Origin: an uncultured Paracoccaceae bacterium
GTDB taxonomy: Bacteria > Pseudomonadota > Alphaproteobacteria > Rhodobacterales > Rhodobacteraceae
DNA: 64,000 nucleotides
Assembly (NCBI GenBank): GCA_947501555.1
Contig: CANMWG010000001.1
Span: 1,612,001 to 1,676,000 of the forward strand
Direction of reading: 5' to 3'
Part shown: positions 1 to 8,697 of the stretch, in pieces
Layout of the letters: the number at the start of each line of letters is the position of its first letter
Position numbering within the stretch: position 1 is the stretch's first letter
The notes under the pieces: model-generated
Database searches by the model: none
What the model saw: only the letters and a program-made list of their open reading frames with translations
Told to the model about the DNA's origin: nothing
Position numbers and translations under genes: made by a program

Positions 1-1559
1 TCGTCCGTACCGATGTGCCGCAGAATGACCGACTGCAGGTCTTTGTGCATCGGGTCGCGGCAATCAAGTTGCTCAAGCGCCGTTTCAAACTCGGCCGCCA
101 CACCGGGTGATGTTATCAAGGTCGCAAGGATCACGGCTTCGCGCAAATGGTCCTCGGGCGCGGCCCCGGTCCCAAGCGCCGAGTTTTTACTGCTGGCCAC
201 GGGGCTGACATCCCGTTTCCACGGGTCTTGTCGCGGGTTCCAGGCCCGCCCTGGCCCCTTCCGCGGTCCAGTTTTTGCGGGGCTGAAGAGCGCCCAGCGC
301 ATGTCTTTAATGGCTTGACCGTAGTGCGCCCGAATTGATGGGTCCGCGATCAGTTTAATCTTTTCCCGCAAGGTCTTATCGAGGGCAGCTTTCCGTTCCG
401 GGCTGTCGAAATTCGTGCCTTCGGTTTCACGCCGCCAGAGCAATTCCACCATTGGGATCGCCTGATCCAATAGCTTTTGCATTGCCCCGGCCCCTTGGGT
501 CTTAATCAGATCATCCGGGTCCATCCCTTCGGGCATCAGTGCGAAACGCAGCGATTGCCCCGCCTCGAGCAGTGGCAAGGCGATATCGATCACCCGCATG
601 GCCGCGCGCAGCCCGGCGGTGTCGCCATCCAATGCGATGATCGGCTCGGGTGCGATCCGCCACAAAAGCCGCAGTTGATCTTCGGTAATCGCTGTCCCCA
701 AAGGGGCCACTGTCGCCGTAAACCCCGCCTCGGAAAGGGCGATCACATCCATATAGCCTTCGGCCACGATCAGCGGTTTGCCTTTGCCCGCCGCTTCGCG
801 GGCGGGCCCGTGGTTGAACAGGCTGCGCCCTTTGTCAAACAGCGCCGTTTCGGGTGAATTATAGTATTTGGCAGGGTGGTTCGGGTCCATCGCGCGGCCG
901 CCAAAACCAATCGCCCGCCCACGCGCATCCCGGATCGGGAACATGATCCGCCCCCGGAACCTGTCATAGGGCGCGCCACCCCGGTCGCTTTCTGCAGCGA
1001 GCCCGGCGTCGATGACATGCTTTTGTTCAACACCCTTCCCGGTCAGTGCGGACAGCACACCGCCATTGGCCGGCGCGAAGCCGATTTCCCAGCGGGCCTG
1101 TGCCTCGGGGCTCAATCCGCGTCGTTCCAGATAATCGCGCGCCTCAGCGGCGGCCCCGGTTTGCAATTGCAGCCGGTGCCATTGCACGGCTTGTTCCATC
1201 ACGTCCGTCAGAACGGTCCGATGATCCGCCTTCTGTTGGGCTTGCGGGTCGCGTTCGGGCACGGGCATCCCTGCCTCATTCGCGAGGATCTTGACAGCCT
1301 CCATAAAGTCCACATTTTCAGTTTCCCGCACAAAGGAAATCGCATCTCCTTTGGCGTGACAGCCGAAGCAGTAGTAATACCCCTTGCGGTCATCCACGTG
1401 GAAGCTGGCCGTTTTTTCCTGATGGAAGGGGCAAGGTGCCCAAAGGTCGCCCTTACCCTGGTTGGATTTACGCGTGTCCCACATGACCTTGCGCCCGACG
1501 ACCTGCCCCAGGGACAGCCGGTTGCGTAATTCATCCAAGAAACCAGGGGGCAGACTCAT
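1..1559 (-). CDS. dnaG: DNA primase DnaG (3' part missing at window edge)
   Basis: This is the replication primase that makes RNA primers for DNA polymerase III. Reading the minus strand from the ATG at 1557-1559 gives an open frame of about 519 residues to the window edge. The N-terminal zinc finger is clear (CPFHQEK, then YYYCFGCHAKGDA). It is followed by the catalytic TOPRIM core with LIVAEGYMDVIAL and the acidic IALDGDTAG segment. Only the start of the C-terminal DnaB-interacting region is present; full-length alphaproteobacterial DnaG is about 620-660 residues. A 24-bp palindrome lies between this start and the end of soxG upstream. Identification is secure. Confidence 0.96.
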   Translation of the reverse strand, partial: MSLPPGFLDELRNRLSLGQVVGRKVMWDTRKSNQGKGDLWAPCPFHQEKTASFHVDDRKGYYYCFGCHAKGDAISFVRETENVDFMEAVKILANEAGMPVPERDPQAQQKADHRTVLTDVMEQAVQWHRLQLQTGAAAEARDYLERRGLSPEAQARWEIGFAPANGGVLSALTGKGVEQKHVIDAGLAAESDRGGAPYDRFRGRIMFPIRDARGRAIGFGGRAMDPNHPAKYYNSPETALFDKGRSLFNHGPAREAAGKGKPLIVAEGYMDVIALSEAGFTATVAPLGTAITEDQLRLLWRIAPEPIIALDGDTAGLRAAMRVIDIALPLLEAGQSLRFALMPEGMDPDDLIKTQGAGAMQKLLDQAIPMVELLWRRETEGTNFDSPERKAALDKTLREKIKLIADPSIRAHYGQAIKDMRWALFSPAKTGPRKGPGRAWNPRQDPWKRDVSPVASSKNSALGTGAAPEDHLREAVILATLITSPGVAAEFETALEQLDCRDPMHKDLQSVILRHIGTD

Positions 1560-1602
1560 CCGCGCAGTATCCGCCAAATCGCAGCAAAATGCCAACGGCT
1601 CG

Positions 1603-1626
1603 GATCAAAATTCTAGAATTTTGATC
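1603..1626. repeat. 24-bp perfect palindrome centred on CTAG, at the 3' end of soxG
   Basis: The core AAAATTCTAGAATTTT is flanked by GATC on both sides, giving a perfect 24-bp palindrome. It abuts the soxG TAG stop codon on the minus strand. The same core recurs at 16048-16071 just after the hom stop, there flanked by GCCC and GGGC, so outer bases differ but pairing is kept. In both places the plus strand continues as CTACC followed by GGG or CGG. It is probably an RNA 3'-end hairpin or terminator element; this is inferred from position. Confidence 0.75.
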
Positions 1627-2159
1627 TACCGGGCCGCAACCCCACGCGTCGCCGCTTCAAGGTCATGCACCAAAGTGCCTGCCATGGACCGCATCACCAT
1701 AATTTCGAAGGCCCGCGCATCCTTTCGTGTGATCGCGACATTCATGTGCCCCAGCATCGTTCGCGCCGTAGAACCAACGCCGAAATGTGAAGCGCGCAGA
1801 TCAATCGGTACGAGGCGCGCCAGTACATCTTCGATCCCACCGCCGGCAATCGCGATAACCGCCCACGCATCCGTTTGATCCGTCACCGCCGCAAGCCCAT
1901 TCAGCGCCACATCCGCATTCACAAGCCAAACCCCGTGCCCGAACCACCACACCGTCACATTATCCTTGCTTACACAACGGTTCGCGGCAGGCAGACCTAT
2001 GCCAACTTGTACTTTCAATTGGGCCGTCACCGCCTTTTGCTTTCCTGCGAAGGGGGCAATCGACATCAGTTGCGCTGGTGTGATTTCGGTGACAGAGATC
2101 CGCCCTATAGTCACCGGCAATAGGGCGTGGCAAGGCGTCAGAGCAATCAAATTAGCCAC
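1626..2159 (-). CDS. soxG: Sarcosine oxidase gamma subunit
   Basis: This is the small gamma subunit of heterotetrameric sarcosine oxidase, about 177 residues, helping assemble the alpha-beta-gamma-delta complex in the cytoplasm. I chose the GTG at 2157-2159 because the protein then begins VANLIALTPCHALLP, as expected for the family. It overlaps the soxA stop by 8 bases, indicating translational coupling. An upstream in-frame ATG at 2219 would add 20 residues encoded inside soxA and is less likely. SoxG is poorly conserved, so identification relies on the operon position plus the GTVHDLEA-like C-terminal region. The stop runs directly into the CTAG palindrome. Confidence 0.85.
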   Translation of the reverse strand: MANLIALTPCHALLPVTIGRISVTEITPAQLMSIAPFAGKQKAVTAQLKVQVGIGLPAANRCVSKDNVTVWWFGHGVWLVNADVALNGLAAVTDQTDAWAVIAIAGGGIEDVLARLVPIDLRASHFGVGSTARTMLGHMNVAITRKDARAFEIMVMRSMAGTLVHDLEAATRGVAAR

Positions 2160-5058
2160 GGGCGCGCCCTCCGTTTGGATCAAAGAACACCGGATCGCAA
2201 ACCTCGGCCCGTGTTTCAACTCCGCGCAGGTGATCGACCATGCGGATCACTTCGCCATGGCGCGCCCGTCCGGAGTGCAGGAAACCCAACCCGATGTTAC
2301 CTTGCAGAGTGGGCGAATAACAAACAGACGTCATGTAGCCCTGACTGTTCACACGCGAGGCCACGGCGTCCTCTTCAAACAAATGCGCACCAGCCATCAG
2401 CTCATCCTTGGACCCTACCGCCCGCAGTCCAACCAATTGTTCGCGTGTCTCATCCATCAGCCCTGGCCGCGCCGCCGCTGCCTGCCCGATGCAATCCTTC
2501 TTGCGGCTGATCATCCGGTCCATCCCAATGTCAAAGGCGGTCGTCCGTCCATGGATTTCCGCATGGGTGATAAATCCCTTCTCAATGCGCAGCACATTCA
2601 GCGCTTCCATGCCGTAAGGTCCGCCCCCCAACACGGCAGCTTGTGCCGTCAACTGCCGAAACAGGCTTTCACCATAACGGGCAGGCACAGCGATTTCATA
2701 GGCATGCTCGCCTGAGAATGAGATCCGGAATAGCCGCGCTTGGACGCCAGACACGTCCACAGTACCGCAAGCCATGAACGGCCAGGTGTCATCAGTAATC
2801 TCTTGATCGAAAGCACTATTAAGCAACAACCGCGCTTGCGGTCCTGCCACCGCAAACTGCGCCCATTGCTCCGTGACCGACATGATCTTCGCATCCAGAT
2901 CAGGGCGTAACACCTGCAGCACAAACTCCAGATAGCGCATCACCAGACCAGCGGCAGCAGTCGTGGTTGTCATCACAAAATGGTCCGGGCCAAGCCGTGC
3001 GGTGGTCCCGTCGTCCATAACATGCCCGTCCTCACGCAGCATCAATCCATAGCGGACCCGGCCAATCTTTAGCGTTGAAAACGTATTTACATATACGAAA
3101 TCCAACAAGGCCGCCGCATCTGGCCCTTGAATATCGATCTTGCCGAGTGTGGAGACATCGCAAACCCCCACCGCATTGCGCACGTAGCCCACTTCACGGT
3201 CGCAAGATTGCTGCCAATGGGTCTCGCCCGGCATTGGGAAATAGCTGGGGCGATACCACAACCCCGCTTCGATCATCGGCGCACCCGCGGCAAGACTTGC
3301 TTTATGCGAAGTCGTCAGTCGTTCGGGCGCAAAACCCTTGCCCTGACTGCCCGCACCCATTGCGGCGATGGGCACCGGCACGTAAGGGGGACGGAAAGTT
3401 GTTGTACCGGTCTCGGGAATGCCGCGCCCTGTTGCATCGGCCAACACAGCCAGTGCCACAACATTCGATGATTTGCCCTGATCCGGCGCCATGCCTTGGG
3501 TGGTATAGCGCTTCATATGCTCGACCGAGCGGAAGTTTTCCTGTGCGGCCTGCTGGATATCTTTCACATGGACATCGTTCTGGAAATCGACCCACTTACG
3601 CCCTTTGCCAGGAACTGCCCAAAGCGGCTTCATTGCGAAAGCACTGGCATCAGCCGGCGGCACCGTCACCTTGGGTTTTAACCCAAGGCCCCTTGCCACA
3701 TCCGCCGCCACATTGGCCCCTTCTTCCAAACAGCCCGCCGTGCTGAAAACCCCGTTGCAAGCGCCCGCCGCAACCAAACCCGGGATACTGCCCGGGGTCG
3801 GCACAAAGGACGCAATGTCTTCGCGCCAAATTGGTCGCCCGTTCATATGACAGGTCAAATGCACGCTCGGGTTCCACCCGCCCGAGACCGCAAGGCAATC
3901 CGTGATAATCTCGTGGTGTCCACCACTATGAACCACCGTGATGCTTTTCAGCCCATGCCGCCCGCGGGTCCCCACGACCTGTCCGCCTGTAAAGACCGGA
4001 TAGTCCGCGTTCACCTCCACCTCTTCACGGCTATCGATCAAGGCCGCAATTTTCACACCGACCGCCGCGAGATCGCGCGCGGTCCTGTGGGCATCATCGT
4101 TGTTGCCAAAAACCGTCACGGCCTTGCCCGGCACAACGCCCCAGCGGTTCACATAGGCCCGCACAGCGCCTGCCATCATGATCCCCGGTCGGTCGTTGTT
4201 GGGAAAGGCAATAGGCCGTTCCAACGCCCCGGCGCAAAGGATCGCGCGTTTTGCGACGATCCGCCAGAAACACTCCAACGGCTTATCCGGCGCGCGCGGG
4301 CCCGCCACCCGTTCCAAAGCACCAAAAGTTCCCTGATCATAGGCCCCTGTCACGGTTGTGCGGGTCATCAGTCGGACGTTTGGCATCGCCTCAAGTTCAA
4401 CCAAAGCATCCGCCACCCAAGCGGCCCCCGGCTTGCCATCAACCTCTTCCACCTCACGCAAGAGCCGCCCACCCATTGCGCTGTCTTCATCGGCAATGAT
4501 CACATCCGCCCCGGCTCGCCCCGCAGTCAGGGCCGCCATCAGTCCGGTCGGTCCCGCGCCAATCACCAGCACATCGCAAAACGCGAATGCCTTTTCATAT
4601 GTATCGAGGTTCGTCTCACCGTTCAGCTCGCCAAGCCCGGCAGCGCGGCGGATGATCGGTTCATAAAGCTTTTCCCAGAACGCGCGTGGCCACATGAAGG
4701 TCTTGTAGTAAAACCCCGCCCCCAGAAAGGGCGCTAAAATGTCATTCACGCCCATCATGTCATAGTGCAGACTGGGCCAAGCATTTTGGCTAAAGACCTC
4801 TAGCCCTTCAGCGACCTCAAGCATTGTCGCGCGGATGTTGGGTTCGCTCTGTACGCCACGCCTCACGGTCACCAGTGCATTTTGTTCCTCCGAACCGGCT
4901 GACATCACTCCGCGCGGGCGGTGATATTTAAACGACCGCGCAACCAGCTTGATGCCATTGGCGATCAAGGCTGCAGCCACAGGTTCCCCCGGAACACCTT
5001 CAACCGGACGTCCGTCAAAAGTGAATGTGACGGTATTTTCGGGGCGGCGCAGCCTCAT
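2152..5058 (-). CDS. soxA: Sarcosine oxidase alpha subunit
   Basis: This 968-residue protein is the large subunit of the sarcosine oxidase complex. It binds NAD+ and channels the one-carbon unit from sarcosine to tetrahydrofolate. Visible parts: an N-terminal ferredoxin-like region (VTFTFDGRPVEGVPGEPVAAAL), a Rossmann dinucleotide-binding motif near residue 164 (VLVIGAGPTGLMAALTAG), a second pyridine nucleotide domain, and a C-terminal GcvT-like folate-binding half (GMEALNVLRIEKGFI). Its length is typical. The start overlaps the soxD stop as ATGA and the end overlaps soxG, so soxD-soxA-soxG are coupled. The identification is firm. Confidence 0.95.
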   Translation of the reverse strand: MRLRRPENTVTFTFDGRPVEGVPGEPVAAALIANGIKLVARSFKYHRPRGVMSAGSEEQNALVTVRRGVQSEPNIRATMLEVAEGLEVFSQNAWPSLHYDMMGVNDILAPFLGAGFYYKTFMWPRAFWEKLYEPIIRRAAGLGELNGETNLDTYEKAFAFCDVLVIGAGPTGLMAALTAGRAGADVIIADEDSAMGGRLLREVEEVDGKPGAAWVADALVELEAMPNVRLMTRTTVTGAYDQGTFGALERVAGPRAPDKPLECFWRIVAKRAILCAGALERPIAFPNNDRPGIMMAGAVRAYVNRWGVVPGKAVTVFGNNDDAHRTARDLAAVGVKIAALIDSREEVEVNADYPVFTGGQVVGTRGRHGLKSITVVHSGGHHEIITDCLAVSGGWNPSVHLTCHMNGRPIWREDIASFVPTPGSIPGLVAAGACNGVFSTAGCLEEGANVAADVARGLGLKPKVTVPPADASAFAMKPLWAVPGKGRKWVDFQNDVHVKDIQQAAQENFRSVEHMKRYTTQGMAPDQGKSSNVVALAVLADATGRGIPETGTTTFRPPYVPVPIAAMGAGSQGKGFAPERLTTSHKASLAAGAPMIEAGLWYRPSYFPMPGETHWQQSCDREVGYVRNAVGVCDVSTLGKIDIQGPDAAALLDFVYVNTFSTLKIGRVRYGLMLREDGHVMDDGTTARLGPDHFVMTTTTAAAGLVMRYLEFVLQVLRPDLDAKIMSVTEQWAQFAVAGPQARLLLNSAFDQEITDDTWPFMACGTVDVSGVQARLFRISFSGEHAYEIAVPARYGESLFRQLTAQAAVLGGGPYGMEALNVLRIEKGFITHAEIHGRTTAFDIGMDRMISRKKDCIGQAAAARPGLMDETREQLVGLRAVGSKDELMAGAHLFEEDAVASRVNSQGYMTSVCYSPTLQGNIGLGFLHSGRARHGEVIRMVDHLRGVETRAEVCDPVFFDPNGGRARG

Positions 5059-5318
5059 CGTTTGACCTTTTCTGCCAAGACCGCACCTTGCACGGTGTGG
5101 GTCACCGTATTGCGTTCAACAACGAGCCACGCACCACAGCCTGCCTCGTGAAACCACAGATCCTTGGTTTCACCTGCCGGATTATCGCGATTGTGCAGAT
5201 AATCATCCCAGGCTTGTTCCCCCGCATCGACCGCAGGCCGACGCAACGCCAACGCATCCCCTTGATAGGTAAACTCGCGCCGATCCCGTTCGCCGCAATT
5301 CGGGCATTCAATTCTCAT
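5055..5318 (-). CDS. soxD: Sarcosine oxidase delta subunit
   Basis: This 87-residue zinc-binding delta subunit of sarcosine oxidase starts MRIECPNCGERDRREF, showing the CxxC pair near residues 5-8. The later HEAGCGAWL supplies the remaining His and Cys ligands. The family length is 85-100 residues. It overlaps soxA by four bases and lies 53 bp downstream of soxB in the same direction. The C-terminal VTHTVQGAVLAEK is typical of the family. Confidence 0.94.
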   Translation of the reverse strand: MRIECPNCGERDRREFTYQGDALALRRPAVDAGEQAWDDYLHNRDNPAGETKDLWFHEAGCGAWLVVERNTVTHTVQGAVLAEKVKR

Positions 5319-5371
5319 CCCCGCCCCCCATCATCATTTTGCCAAAAATACTCAAAGAACACTGCAAGCCA

Positions 5372-6628
5372 TCAATGCAAGTTATGCTGAGAGCCGGTGC
5401 CCTCTTCATCCATCAACCCCACGCCTGTCGCGAACCGGTCAAGCCGGAACTTCGCCGCAGGAGCGTGATAATCCCCCGTCGCCATCAAATGCGCAAAACT
5501 GAAGCCTGATCCCGGCACCGCCTTGAACCCGCCGTAGCACCAACCGCAATCGATAAAGAGCCCCTTGGTCGGGGTCTTGTCGATAATCGGGGACCCATCG
5601 GGCGTCATATCCATGATCCCACCCCAGGATCGCAGCACCCGTGCCTTGCCGATCATCGGCATTAGCGTCATCGCCGCCTCCATCACATGTTCCTTCATCG
5701 GTAGGTTTCCACGGGATGCATAAGAGCTGTAGAAATCAATATCCCCACCGAACACAAGCCCGCCCTTATCCGACTGGCTGATATAAAAGTGCCCCATGCC
5801 AAAGCTGACAACATGGTCGATGATGGGTTTCAGCCCTTCGGTCACAAAGGCCTGCAGAACATGGCTTTCAATCGGCAATCGCATGCCCGCCATCGCGGCC
5901 ACTTGGCCTGAACGGCCCGCGACGACGATCCCGACTTTCTTGGCCTTGATCGCACCGCGCGTGGTTTGCACGCCTTTGACGACGCCGCCTTCGATATCGA
6001 TGCCGGTGACTTCGCAGTTTTGGATAATATCCACCCCGCGCTGATCAGCCCCGCGCGCATAACCCCAGGCAACGGCATCATGCCGGGCGGTCCCGCCACG
6101 CGGATGATAAAGCCCGCCATAGATCGGGAACCGGGAAGTGTCGAAATCCAGATAAGGCAGGTGTTCGCGCACCCCGTCCCGGTCCAGCAGGATCGCGTCA
6201 TCGCCCTGATTGATCATCGCATTACCACGCCGGGCAAAGGCATCGCGCTGCCCGTCTGAGTGGAACAGATTGATCAGCCCGCGTTGAGAATGCATGACGT
6301 TGTAGTTCAGATCTTGCTCCATCCCTTCCCATAGTTTCAGGGAATGCGAATAGAACTCAGAATTGCCGGGCAGAAAGTAGTTGGCGCGAACAATCGTCGT
6401 GTTTCGACCCACATTGCCGCCGCCGATATAGCCTTTTTCGAGCACCGCGATGTTGGTCAACCCATGTTCTTTCGCCAGATAATAGGCCGTTGAAAGCCCA
6501 TGTCCGCCGCCGCCGATAATGATCGCTTCATATTCCGGCTTTGGATCCGGATCACGCCAGACAGGTTTCCAGCCCTTCTGGCCAAACAACCCTTCTTTGA
6601 TGACCTGCAACCCAGAATAGCGCATCAT
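5372..6628 (-). CDS. soxB: Sarcosine oxidase beta subunit
   Basis: This is the catalytic flavoprotein subunit that oxidises sarcosine to glycine, giving H2O2 and a one-carbon unit taken up by folate. The 418-residue protein has a DAO-type FAD-binding motif near residue 36 (AIIIGGGGHGLSTAYYLA) and ends with the family's DGSPIIDKTP and GWCYGGFKAVPGSG segments. An ATG three bases further in is equally possible. It is the first gene of soxB-D-A-G, which supports use of sarcosine or glycine betaine breakdown products. It is preceded by 228 bp without a gene, which should contain the operon promoter. Confidence 0.95.
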   Translation of the reverse strand: MMRYSGLQVIKEGLFGQKGWKPVWRDPDPKPEYEAIIIGGGGHGLSTAYYLAKEHGLTNIAVLEKGYIGGGNVGRNTTIVRANYFLPGNSEFYSHSLKLWEGMEQDLNYNVMHSQRGLINLFHSDGQRDAFARRGNAMINQGDDAILLDRDGVREHLPYLDFDTSRFPIYGGLYHPRGGTARHDAVAWGYARGADQRGVDIIQNCEVTGIDIEGGVVKGVQTTRGAIKAKKVGIVVAGRSGQVAAMAGMRLPIESHVLQAFVTEGLKPIIDHVVSFGMGHFYISQSDKGGLVFGGDIDFYSSYASRGNLPMKEHVMEAAMTLMPMIGKARVLRSWGGIMDMTPDGSPIIDKTPTKGLFIDCGWCYGGFKAVPGSGFSFAHLMATGDYHAPAAKFRLDRFATGVGLMDEEGTGSQHNLH

Positions 6629-6856
6629 TGAACCTCGTATTTGAACCTAGTTTAACGAGGCGTTCAGGCAAGGAAAGCTCATTTGCGTCATACGACGTCG
6701 CGAATGAGGGCATGTGACGCTGACGTGCAATCACCGTCGGACTTCAAATTTGCGCGGGCGCACATGATGTAAATCGAAAACAAGACCCAAGGATACGCAC
6801 AGATGGTCCGGCAGGCAAAAACACGCATGGCCGTCAATAAGCAGCCATGCCCAACA
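6629..6856. other. Intergenic region upstream of soxB
   Basis: No gene is seen in these 228 bases. The region must hold the soxB promoter on the minus strand and the 3' end of the YcxB-like gene's transcript. I see no convincing hairpin terminator or named operator. Confidence 0.5.
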
Positions 6857-7366
6857 TCAAAAATAGCGCCGTGGTAGCCGTTTCAGGTGCCGCGCTACGA
6901 TCCCTTCAAATGCATCTGCCTGCTGTTTGATTTCAAAGGCATCCAGCGGAATCATCGAAAACTGGCGTTGATCAATGATCAGATAGATGAACGCGTCAGT
7001 GCGCAGAAAACTGCGAAAATGCGACCATGGCAGTTCGTTTTGCCCTTCGGCCCCGTCAACCTGCACACCGTCCTGACTGACGGTCGCGGTCAATGGCCCC
7101 GCATATTTGGCAAGGCCACGGTAGTAGCGCCGCCATAACCGGTCGCGCAAAACATCCAACACAACAAAGACCGCCACGCCACCAAACATGAGCCACGCCC
7201 AAGGACCTGGCACCCCTTGCCAGATCAGAAATCCAGCGCAGGAGCTGACAACGGCGGCCACGATGTGATTGCCGAAGCGGCCAACGCCGCGATAGGCCCA
7301 TAATGCATGACACCCCCGCAAAAAGCGCGCTTCATCAACTTCATATGTCACAGAAATTTCGCCCAC
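6857..7366 (-). CDS. YcxB-like membrane protein
   Basis: This 169-residue protein has two adjacent membrane segments at about residues 35-72 (IVAAVVSSCAGFLIW and WAWLMFGGVAVFVVLDVL). The C-terminal cytoplasmic domain contains ELPWSHFRSFLRTDAFIYLII and MIPLDAF. That pattern, a TM pair followed by a small PH-like beta domain with a W-x-x-F-x-x-F start, matches the YcxB-like C-terminal domain family. Function is unknown. It lies alone between soxB and the divergent aquaporin gene. The ATG at 7364-7366 is the only good start. Confidence 0.7.
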   Translation of the reverse strand: MGEISVTYEVDEARFLRGCHALWAYRGVGRFGNHIVAAVVSSCAGFLIWQGVPGPWAWLMFGGVAVFVVLDVLRDRLWRRYYRGLAKYAGPLTATVSQDGVQVDGAEGQNELPWSHFRSFLRTDAFIYLIIDQRQFSMIPLDAFEIKQQADAFEGIVARHLKRLPRRYF

Positions 7367-7526
7367 GCTGTGGCCTATACCCTCATTGCTTAGACATTGT
7401 CAGCGGCTTTTCGAAACGGGCAGCATCGGTTCATCCCGCCAAGAATGACTGAAAATAATGAAACTTCCCCGTTTCTTGGTCACTTGATGCGCCTAAGGTC
7501 GCGACCAGTTTAGGGGAGAATCTGTT

Positions 7527-8606
7527 ATGAACAAACAAGCTGCCGAATTCATTGGCACATTTACATTGGTACTATTTGGTTGTGGCGCCGCCGTTATCGC
7601 GGGGGGCGACATTGGCCTGACCGGTATCAGCTTTGCATTTGGTCTGACCCTGATTGGCATGGCCTACGGCATCGGATCGGTGTCGGGCTGCCACATTAAC
7701 CCGGCTGTTTCGCTGGGTATGGTTGCCGCCGGACGCATGGAAATGCCTGAGGCCATTCAATACATCATCGCGCAAGTCGCAGGCGCCATCGCCGCCGCAC
7801 TTGTTTTGCTCATCATCGCAAATGGAACCGCTGATTACACCGTCGCAGGCAATGGCCTTGGTCAGAACGGCTGGGGAGAAGGATATCTGGGTGAATACGG
7901 GATCATCTCGGCTTTTGTGTTCGAACTGGTCGCCACGTTCCTCTTCATGGTTGTCATTTTGGGCGCGACCGGCGCGGGTGCCCCCGCTGCGATCGCCGGT
8001 CTCGCCATTGGCCTGACGCTTGTGGTGATCCACTTGGTCGGGATCAACATCACAGGCGTTTCTGTAAACCCTGCTCGGTCCATCGGGCCTGCACTATTCT
8101 CGGGCTGGTGGTCGATTGTCCAACTGCCGCTGTTCCTGATTGCACCAGTTCTGGGTGCGGTTGGTGCCGGTCTGCTATTTAAAACCGGGCAGCTTGACGG
8201 TCCTGTGGAAGACGCGAACCCAACTGAAAACAGCGCCGCACTGCGGATCAAATGTGATGATCTGCAGGCAGAATGTGACAGATTGTCAGCCGATCTGGCT
8301 GCATGCCAGAGCGCGAAAGAAGCCTCGGCTCAAATGGCGCCTGAGATTTTCACAGGCGAAGCCGCCAAACCCGAAGGTCTGACCGCACCGCGCGACGGCG
8401 TTGCAGATGATCTGAAAACGATCAACGGCGTTGGCCCAGCCATGGAGAAAATGTTGCATGGCCTTGGTTACTATCACTTTGATCAAATCGCTGCTTGGAG
8501 CCCCGCTGAAGTTGCCTGGGTGGATGACAATTTAGAAGGTTTCAAGGGGCGTGCGACACGGGACAATTGGATCGCACAGGCTAAAAAGCTGAGCACGCAA
8601 AAGTAA
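7527..8606 (+). CDS. aqpZ: Aquaporin with C-terminal coiled-coil and helix-hairpin-helix-like domain
   Basis: Residues 1-232 form a complete MIP channel with six membrane helices and both NPA boxes (HINPAVSLG and VSVNPARSIG), so it should conduct water in the inner membrane. It does not stop where AqpZ normally does (about 230 residues). Residues 238-270 form a short coiled coil (ALRIKCDDLQAECDRLSADL). Residues 292-357 form a soluble domain with DDLKTINGVGPAMEKMLHGL and FKGRATRDNWIAQAKKL. That end resembles the extra tails I associate with Rhodobacteraceae NuoE and ribosomal L21. A Shine-Dalgarno (GGGGAGAA) precedes the ATG and a strong terminator follows. The fusion is in one uninterrupted frame. 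Confidence 0.88.
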   Translation: MNKQAAEFIGTFTLVLFGCGAAVIAGGDIGLTGISFAFGLTLIGMAYGIGSVSGCHINPAVSLGMVAAGRMEMPEAIQYIIAQVAGAIAAALVLLIIANGTADYTVAGNGLGQNGWGEGYLGEYGIISAFVFELVATFLFMVVILGATGAGAPAAIAGLAIGLTLVVIHLVGINITGVSVNPARSIGPALFSGWWSIVQLPLFLIAPVLGAVGAGLLFKTGQLDGPVEDANPTENSAALRIKCDDLQAECDRLSADLAACQSAKEASAQMAPEIFTGEAAKPEGLTAPRDGVADDLKTINGVGPAMEKMLHGLGYYHFDQIAAWSPAEVAWVDDNLEGFKGRATRDNWIAQAKKLSTQK

Positions 8607-8654
8607 CCTAAGATAGATTTTGACGATTATTGGCAGTTCGCCAAACCAAACAAG

Positions 8655-8688
8655 ACGGCCCTTCATTGATGTGAAGGGCCGTTTTTTT
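8655..8688 (+). terminator. Rho-independent terminator after the aquaporin gene
   Basis: The arms ACGGCCCTTCA and TGAAGGGCCGT pair perfectly over 11 bp around a 5-6 base loop and are followed by seven T residues. This is a classic intrinsic terminator for plus-strand transcription, located 49 bases after the aquaporin stop. Confidence 0.92.
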
Positions 8689-8697
8689 GGATCGCGG

